A DNA stretch of 45,031 nt, taken from contig JANXBK010000012.1 in the NCBI GenBank assembly GCA_025057595.1, positions 1 through 45,031 of the forward strand, given 5' to 3'. Both the position numbers and the translations under genes were made by a program. The notes beneath the pieces are model-generated. The model was not told the DNA's origin. It saw nothing but the letters and a program-made list of their open reading frames with translations, and did no database searches. The stretch is from Thermodesulfovibrio sp. (lineage in GTDB: Bacteria; Nitrospirota; Thermodesulfovibrionia; Thermodesulfovibrionales; Thermodesulfovibrionaceae). Below, piece by piece: positions 40,469 to 45,031 of the stretch. The first letter of the stretch is position 1. Each line of letters opens with the position of its first letter.

Positions 40469-42025
40469 TTAAAGTAACTTAGCTGGATAATAATCTCCAT
40501 GTCCAGGCAAGATAAGTAATCCTTTATTACTTTTCTTAAGTTTTTCATTTATCTCTTTACTAAGCTCTGTAAGAAGTTGCATTTCTTTGCGAAATATTCT
40601 TGAATCAGCATTTGTGCTTGTTATTAAAAACTTTGGGATATTCAATAAACTCTTTTCTTCCTCATTAAGACTTGGTATATAAAGAAGATAATCTGCTGTA
40701 AAAAATAAACCAGCAGATTCAGACAAAAAGAATACTTGCCCAGGAATATGACCACCAAGGCTTTCAATTACTTTGAATGTAAGATTACCAATATCAAAGG
40801 AGTCAATTACTGTAAAATCTTTTATTTTTTCATTAAACCGATTTTCAAAGGATTTTAAGTTTTTTGGAAATTTGCATTGTGTGAAAGTGTTTACTAAAAC
40901 TGTAAAATACTTATTTAACTCGGTTAAAGGTGTGTTTGCTCCAAAAGCACGATTTTCATTTTCTATTATTCCCTTTGAGTCCTTATGCATAAAAACTTCA
41001 GTACCAAATTCTTCCTCAAAGTATCCACTTAATCCTGCATGATCAGCATCTGCATGGGATATATATATTTTTTCGATTTTTGAAGGTTCTATTCCGTTTT
41101 CTTTAAGCATTTTTTTTACATCTTCATAATAAATTCCGTAGCTACCATCAATCATTATATAGGAACTATTTTGCTGAAATATATAAACATTTCCACCTGT
41201 AGGAAGCTTAAAGCAGTGAAGAAGTATATCCCCGAAAGGAAGAGGCGGAAGTTTCTTATAACAAAAGTTTTCTTTTATTTTTTTTGTTGAAGATATTGCA
41301 AAAGTAAGAATATTTCCAAATACTTCTCCTGCTTCAAGATTTTTACCTGCTTCTTTATTGAATTTTATCAAAGTTTCAGATAAATATTTTGAAGTATTAA
41401 CAAGTTTTTTTAAGTTATCAATTTCTTGCTCATTTAATATTCTACGAAGCTTGAAGAAAAACCTCTCCATGAGATTAAGCCCGATAATTCTGTTTGTTTT
41501 TTCTTCATCTGTTCCTGAATACTCAAGACTGTAATGATATCCTTCTTCATTCATTTTTTGAAGTAAATTTTTAATCTGTTCAGTATCTTTCACATAAAAA
41601 GCAATATCTGCTTTATTTTCTGAAATTAGCTCGTTATATATCATGTAAATAACATTTGCATCAAAACTTTTAAGTATCCATGCAAATTTTGCGAGGCTAC
41701 CAGGTTTATTTTCAAGATATACTGATATTTTAAGAATGTTATTTATGTTTGTAATTTGTAAATCTTCTTCATAAATCTCGTCAAAGTATCCTTCTTTAGT
41801 GAGATTTTTATAAAGCGTAATAAATGCCTCTTTTTTACTACATTTTCCTTCTATTAAAACTCTGTTTGGATGCTCAGACCGATTGTAATAAAAGTAGATT
41901 ATGTTAATTTGATTTTGTGCAAACACACTTGCTATTTTTGCAAGAGAGCCCGGTTTATCTGGAATAAAAATCTTTGTTTTACATATAAAAGATTCTTTTT
42001 CAAGTAATTGCCAGAGCTGAAACAT
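40469..42025 (-). CDS. ACT-ACT-metallo-beta-lactamase fusion protein
   Basis: A 518-residue soluble protein. Residues about 14-85 (KTKIFIPDKPGSLAKIASVF) and 95-170 (KISVYLENKPGSLAKFAWIL) are two ACT domains with the D/N-K-P-G-S-L-A ligand turn. Residues about 255-518 are a metallo-beta-lactamase-fold hydrolase: metal motif H-A-D-A-D-H (324-329), then ESLGGHIPGQVFF, FTADYLL and the terminal LILPGHGDYY. The usual H-x-H-x-D-H is H-x-D-x-D-H here, which occurs in several MBL subfamilies. ACT domains suggest an amino acid-controlled hydrolase or dioxygen/thiol enzyme; the substrate is unknown. A TTGACA promoter lies right before the ATG with no Shine-Dalgarno, so the mRNA is likely leaderless. Confidence 0.85.
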   Translation of the reverse strand: MFQLWQLLEKESFICKTKIFIPDKPGSLAKIASVFAQNQINIIYFYYNRSEHPNRVLIEGKCSKKEAFITLYKNLTKEGYFDEIYEEDLQITNINNILKISVYLENKPGSLAKFAWILKSFDANVIYMIYNELISENKADIAFYVKDTEQIKNLLQKMNEEGYHYSLEYSGTDEEKTNRIIGLNLMERFFFKLRRILNEQEIDNLKKLVNTSKYLSETLIKFNKEAGKNLEAGEVFGNILTFAISSTKKIKENFCYKKLPPLPFGDILLHCFKLPTGGNVYIFQQNSSYIMIDGSYGIYYEDVKKMLKENGIEPSKIEKIYISHADADHAGLSGYFEEEFGTEVFMHKDSKGIIENENRAFGANTPLTELNKYFTVLVNTFTQCKFPKNLKSFENRFNEKIKDFTVIDSFDIGNLTFKVIESLGGHIPGQVFFLSESAGLFFTADYLLYIPSLNEEEKSLLNIPKFLITSTNADSRIFRKEMQLLTELSKEINEKLKKSNKGLLILPGHGDYYPAKLL

Positions 42026-42033
42026 TAAGATAA

Positions 42034-42063
42034 ATACTAGATAATTTATTCTGTCTTTGTCAA
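42034..42063 (-). promoter_or_regulatory. Promoter of the ACT-ACT-MBL gene
   Basis: On the minus strand TTGACA (42063-42058), an 18-base spacer and TAGTAT (42039-42034). The ATG begins after 8 further bases, so transcription should start at the ATG itself. Confidence 0.65.
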
Positions 42064-42170
42064 ATAAAATCTTGTATTTATTTTTTATGAAGCTTGAAAG
42101 GATATTGCTGAATTAAAGTTATTGAATCTGCCCATTACAAAGACAAAAAATTGTTTATCTTAGTATGCTA

Positions 42171-44012
42171 CTATGAAAAATACCTCAAATTATATTTATC
42201 AAACAGAAGTTTTTGAAGTTCCTCTATTTTTCTAAAAATATCCCTAAGTAACTCTCTTTCTGTCTTAGAAAGCTCCTTTGGATTTATATAATTGTCTGGA
42301 GGAAGGTGGTTTCTTATTTTCTTAGCTTGTGACTTAAGTCTTAAAGTCATTAAAAACCTATAGCTTTCCTCCAGATCTCTTGCAAAATCAGATGTAAAAA
42401 TAGAGATCTCTCTTAGATTTCTGATTCTTTCAAAAGTGTTTGTATTTCTTACTTCATTATGAAGAGATAAGACTCTTACACCTTGCGTTATGGGAAAAAT
42501 CCCATACTTTTTAATATCAATCTCACCCTTGTGTTTCCCCTTTTTTTCGGTCTGTAATTTACCAAAGAAACCAATGGGAGGTCTAAATTTTACAGCCTCT
42601 GATGCAAGAAATGGTAAGAAATGTTTTGATGTTTTAATCTTATTGAAAATAAACTGCCAAAGTTCATCTATAAGAGCCTCTTTACCAAAAACATTCCTGA
42701 AATCAAAGAATATGCTAATATTTAATACATTTTCAGGTTTTGGATTTTCCATCCATTTAGTAATTTCCTTAAACCATTCTTCTTTTGTCCGCCTCCAGTA
42801 TGGATTGCTAATCATAACATTTCCCGGACAGGGTGGAAAGCCGATATTAAGTAGATATTCAATGTACTTTTCTGAGAATTTTTCAAAATATTCTTTATTA
42901 TTAGAGTTGCCTTCAAAAATCAAAGCATTGTCTTGATCTGTTTTAAGGCTTTGTTCTCTTCTGCCCTCTGAACCAATAACCATGATCGCATATTCACAAG
43001 GTGGCAAACCAATTTCCTCTTCAACTATTTGAGCAACCCTTATCATAAAACGATCATTAAGCTCAGCGATATACTTACCTACATATTCAGAATCCAAACC
43101 AGACATTACTCCCTCAATAACACTTTCACTTACAAGGCTATAAAGATAGGAAAGCTCCTCTATTGTTTTTGCTCTGTCAATCTCTTTAATAAGAAACAAT
43201 ATATTTTTGCTTTCATGGGATATAACAACTCTGTCATCAAGAATACCCCATATAGCACCTGACTCTTTTATGACTAACTTTCTTATACCATGTTTTGCCA
43301 TAACTAAAAGAGCATTAAACAAGGGTTCAGAGGCATCCATTGTGATTATTGGAAAGGTTGCTATATCCTTAGCTTGAACTTTACTTGGATCAAGTTCTTT
43401 TGCGAGAACTTTTTTTATTATATCCCTTTCTGTGATTATTCCGATTTCACCATCCTTTTGTACAAGACAGAAAGTTGAGTCGTTTTCAACCATTGTTTTA
43501 GATGTATCCGTTATACTTAAGTCGCCTCGGATTAAAATAGGTTCTTTGATTTTAATATCTCTTATTCTGACATCTAAAAGTCTTTCCATCTGAAAGGAAC
43601 TTGTTAGTTTAGGAATTTTATGAACTCTTTTTGCCAGCTCCTTTGTAAAAAATCTAGCAAAGTCACTATATTTGTTGATTAAATCTATGAATTTTTCCTT
43701 TTTAACCTGTAGGATTTTTGTATTTTCTTCAACTACTCTTGCAGTTGATGCAGGAGGTAAATCACTCACTAAAGATACATAACCAAATGTGTCACCTCTT
43801 TTTAAATGGGCAATTAGTTGTGAGTTTTTTTCAAGAAAAACTTCGCCATTCAATATGATATAAAGAAAATCTAAAGGTTCACTGTTTTCTCTGAAAAGTA
43901 TTTCTCCCTTTTTAAAAATTTTTAATTCTGAAGTTAATACAATCTCATCAATTTCTTTTTCGGGAAGACTATCAAAAGGATAGGTTTGCTTTATTATATC
44001 CTTTATTTCCAT
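42171..44012 (-). CDS. cNMP-CBS-DUF294 regulatory nucleotidyltransferase-like protein
   Basis: A 613-residue soluble protein. An N-terminal cyclic-nucleotide-binding-like domain (about 10-130; GEVFLEKNSQLIAHLKRGDT) is followed by two CBS domains (about 150-270), then DUF294 with the GlnD-like active site VIGSEGRREQSLKTDQDNAL (about 345-365) and its C-terminal domain. Such proteins are nearly always next to acetate-type sodium:solute symporters and are thought to control them. The gene ends the symporter operon here, 3 bases after the YggT-like gene. All the domain signatures are present. Confidence 0.9.
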   Translation of the reverse strand: MEIKDIIKQTYPFDSLPEKEIDEIVLTSELKIFKKGEILFRENSEPLDFLYIILNGEVFLEKNSQLIAHLKRGDTFGYVSLVSDLPPASTARVVEENTKILQVKKEKFIDLINKYSDFARFFTKELAKRVHKIPKLTSSFQMERLLDVRIRDIKIKEPILIRGDLSITDTSKTMVENDSTFCLVQKDGEIGIITERDIIKKVLAKELDPSKVQAKDIATFPIITMDASEPLFNALLVMAKHGIRKLVIKESGAIWGILDDRVVISHESKNILFLIKEIDRAKTIEELSYLYSLVSESVIEGVMSGLDSEYVGKYIAELNDRFMIRVAQIVEEEIGLPPCEYAIMVIGSEGRREQSLKTDQDNALIFEGNSNNKEYFEKFSEKYIEYLLNIGFPPCPGNVMISNPYWRRTKEEWFKEITKWMENPKPENVLNISIFFDFRNVFGKEALIDELWQFIFNKIKTSKHFLPFLASEAVKFRPPIGFFGKLQTEKKGKHKGEIDIKKYGIFPITQGVRVLSLHNEVRNTNTFERIRNLREISIFTSDFARDLEESYRFLMTLRLKSQAKKIRNHLPPDNYINPKELSKTERELLRDIFRKIEELQKLLFDKYNLRYFS

Positions 44013-44015
44013 TAA

Positions 44016-44249
44016 TTAAAGATATTTTACAACTAAAATACGAAGTATTACTATAGTAATAACTATAAATATTGTTGTTCCCTTTGGGAAAATTTTTCTG
44101 CCAACTTTATAAAGTGGCTCAGTTACCTTCACAAATAGTGAGTATATGGGATTTTTTATGTCTTTTGTAAAGAGAGATATAATGGCTCGTCCTATGACGA
44201 GCCACATTATAAAAGAGAGAGTATAGTTAAGAAAGATTTTAAATGTCAT
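44016..44249 (-). CDS. YggT-like small membrane protein
   Basis: A 77-residue protein with two helices. The segment IMWLVIGRAIISLFTKDIKN followed by PIYSLFVKVTEPLYKVGRKI matches the YggT pattern (R-x-I-x-S-x-F-x-x-D-x-x-N-P-x-x-x-x-x-x-x-x-T-E-P-x-x-x-x-x-R-x-x-x-P). YggT proteins are linked to osmotic or potassium balance. It overlaps the symporter gene by 4 bases (ATGA), so it belongs to the same operon. Confidence 0.7.
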   Translation of the reverse strand: MTFKIFLNYTLSFIMWLVIGRAIISLFTKDIKNPIYSLFVKVTEPLYKVGRKIFPKGTTIFIVITIVILRILVVKYL

Positions 44250-45031
44250 TCTTCCGCTCCAGCTCTAACAGCACCTTTAGGATATCTAATATTATCCACA
44301 AATTCCTGCAATTCCTTAGTAGGTGCAGGTGTAAGCCTTGATACTATCAGTGCTACAATAACATTAGCAGGAAGCCCAAATATACCAGCTGCAATGGTTT
44401 TTATGCCAAACCAATCAACACCATAGAATCTACTTCCAATTATGTAGTATGCTGTTACTATCAATCCCACTATCATACCCGATACTGCACCAGCCTTGTT
44501 CATTCTTTTGTCCCAAATTCCCAAGACTATAGCAGGGAAAAATGTGGCAGCAGCAAGAGAGAATGCCCATGCAACAAGTTCAACTATTATAGCCAGTTTA
44601 AAGCTTGCCACATATGCTCCAATAGCAGCCACTACAAGTAAAAGTGCCTTTCCAATCTTAACTCTTGTGGAGGGAGAGAGATTTGGATTAATTATTTTAT
44701 AGTAAAGGTCATGGGATATAGCATTAGACATTGTTATTAGTAGTCCATCCGCTGTTGAAAGGGCTGCAGCAAGTCCTCCTGCAGCAACCAAACCTGCTAC
44801 AACATAGGGTAATCCAGCAATCTCTGGTGTTGCAAGCACAACAGCATCTGCCTTGATTATTATTTCAGAGAACTGAATTATACCATCACCGTTTATATCC
44901 TTTATAGATATTAAACCAACAGCTGCCCATTTGGAAACCCATGCTGGCAAAGCAGCAAATGCCTGTCCAACTATGTTTGTTAAAACCTCACTTCTTGCAA
45001 AAGCAGCATAGGCTGGTGCTGTAAAGTAAAG
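44246..45031 (-). CDS. Sodium:solute symporter, C-terminal part (cut by right edge)
   Basis: 262 codons are in the window; the N-terminal half lies outside. The sequence opens LYFTAPAYAAFARSEVLTNI and includes LPAWVSKWAAVGLI, AGGLAAALSTADGLLITMSN and four or five more helices, matching the acetate/VC_2705-type symporter group. Between two helices is DINGDGIIQFSE, a perfect EF-hand loop (acids at 1, 3, 5, 12 and Gly at 6), likely periplasmic and binding Ca2+. With the YggT-like and DUF294 genes it forms one operon. An internal ATG at 44950 is not the true start, since the frame runs on to the window edge. Confidence 0.88.
   Translation of the reverse strand, partial: LYFTAPAYAAFARSEVLTNIVGQAFAALPAWVSKWAAVGLISIKDINGDGIIQFSEIIIKADAVVLATPEIAGLPYVVAGLVAAGGLAAALSTADGLLITMSNAISHDLYYKIINPNLSPSTRVKIGKALLLVVAAIGAYVASFKLAIIVELVAWAFSLAAATFFPAIVLGIWDKRMNKAGAVSGMIVGLIVTAYYIIGSRFYGVDWFGIKTIAAGIFGLPANVIVALIVSRLTPAPTKELQEFVDNIRYPKGAVRAGAEE

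Overview
The window is AT-rich, densely packed bacterial chromosome from what looks like an anaerobic thermophile of the Thermodesulfovibrio type (phylum Nitrospirota). That guess rests on the mix of genes (TAXI-type TRAP transporter, split Mrp/Mbh antiporter, CobA-HemD fusion, CcsA-hem operon, ACT-MBL fusion) and on base composition. It was not checked against any database.

Layout. 1-2500: the start of mraZ leaves the left edge, behind a clear three-repeat MraZ operator; bioF runs the other way and meets pilC tail to tail. 2500-7100: succinate dehydrogenase/fumarate reductase sdhABCD (minus strand) is divergent from an ACT-domain malic enzyme, so the two face each other across the C4-dicarboxylate node. 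7100-10550: a TRAP operon (TAXI receptor, small secreted Ig-like protein, fused permease) ends in a strong hairpin terminator. 10530-12754: a small operon of an LCIB-like candidate carbonic anhydrase, a tandem UspA protein and an alpha/beta hydrolase. 12790-20443: a twelve-gene Mrp/Mbh-type cation/proton antiporter operon with three ND5-like subunits, a split MrpA and two small membrane proteins, one of them only 43 residues. 20500-23570: a CBS protein, tandem UspA and an AEC transporter, with a possible aldolase gene remnant between them. 23560-24857: a decayed MNT-HEPN toxin-antitoxin module beside an intact nucleotidyltransferase pair. 24849-31395: the tetrapyrrole operon mobB-ccsA-hemA-hemC-cobA/hemD-hemG. 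31443-36892: a sigma-54 activator divergent from mutS-coaE-ribF. 36881-39956: a PriA that has lost its helicase motifs, a TPR lipoprotein, a PA2779-like protein and a small membrane protein. 40074-40468: tRNA-Val(GAC) followed by a broken integrase tail. 40469-45031: an ACT-ACT-metallo-beta-lactamase fusion, then a DUF294 regulator, a YggT-like protein and a sodium:solute symporter cut by the right edge.

Two patterns cross the whole window. At least seven operon-head genes (mraZ, the LCIB-like gene, mobB, mutS, priA, the TPR gene, the ACT-MBL gene) have a -10 hexamer only 5-8 bases before the ATG and no Shine-Dalgarno, which predicts leaderless mRNAs, while downstream genes mostly have good Shine-Dalgarno sites. 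The best -35/-10 pairs (mobB, ACT-MBL, tRNA-Val, TRAP operon) all have an 18-base spacer.

The most promising items are the MNT gene interrupted exactly at an in-frame A AAA AAG slippery heptamer beside a HEPN remnant, the ATPase-dead PriA, the LCIB-like gene attached to the Mrp region, and the ACT-ACT-MBL fusion. No CRISPR array, rRNA or insertion sequence was seen.
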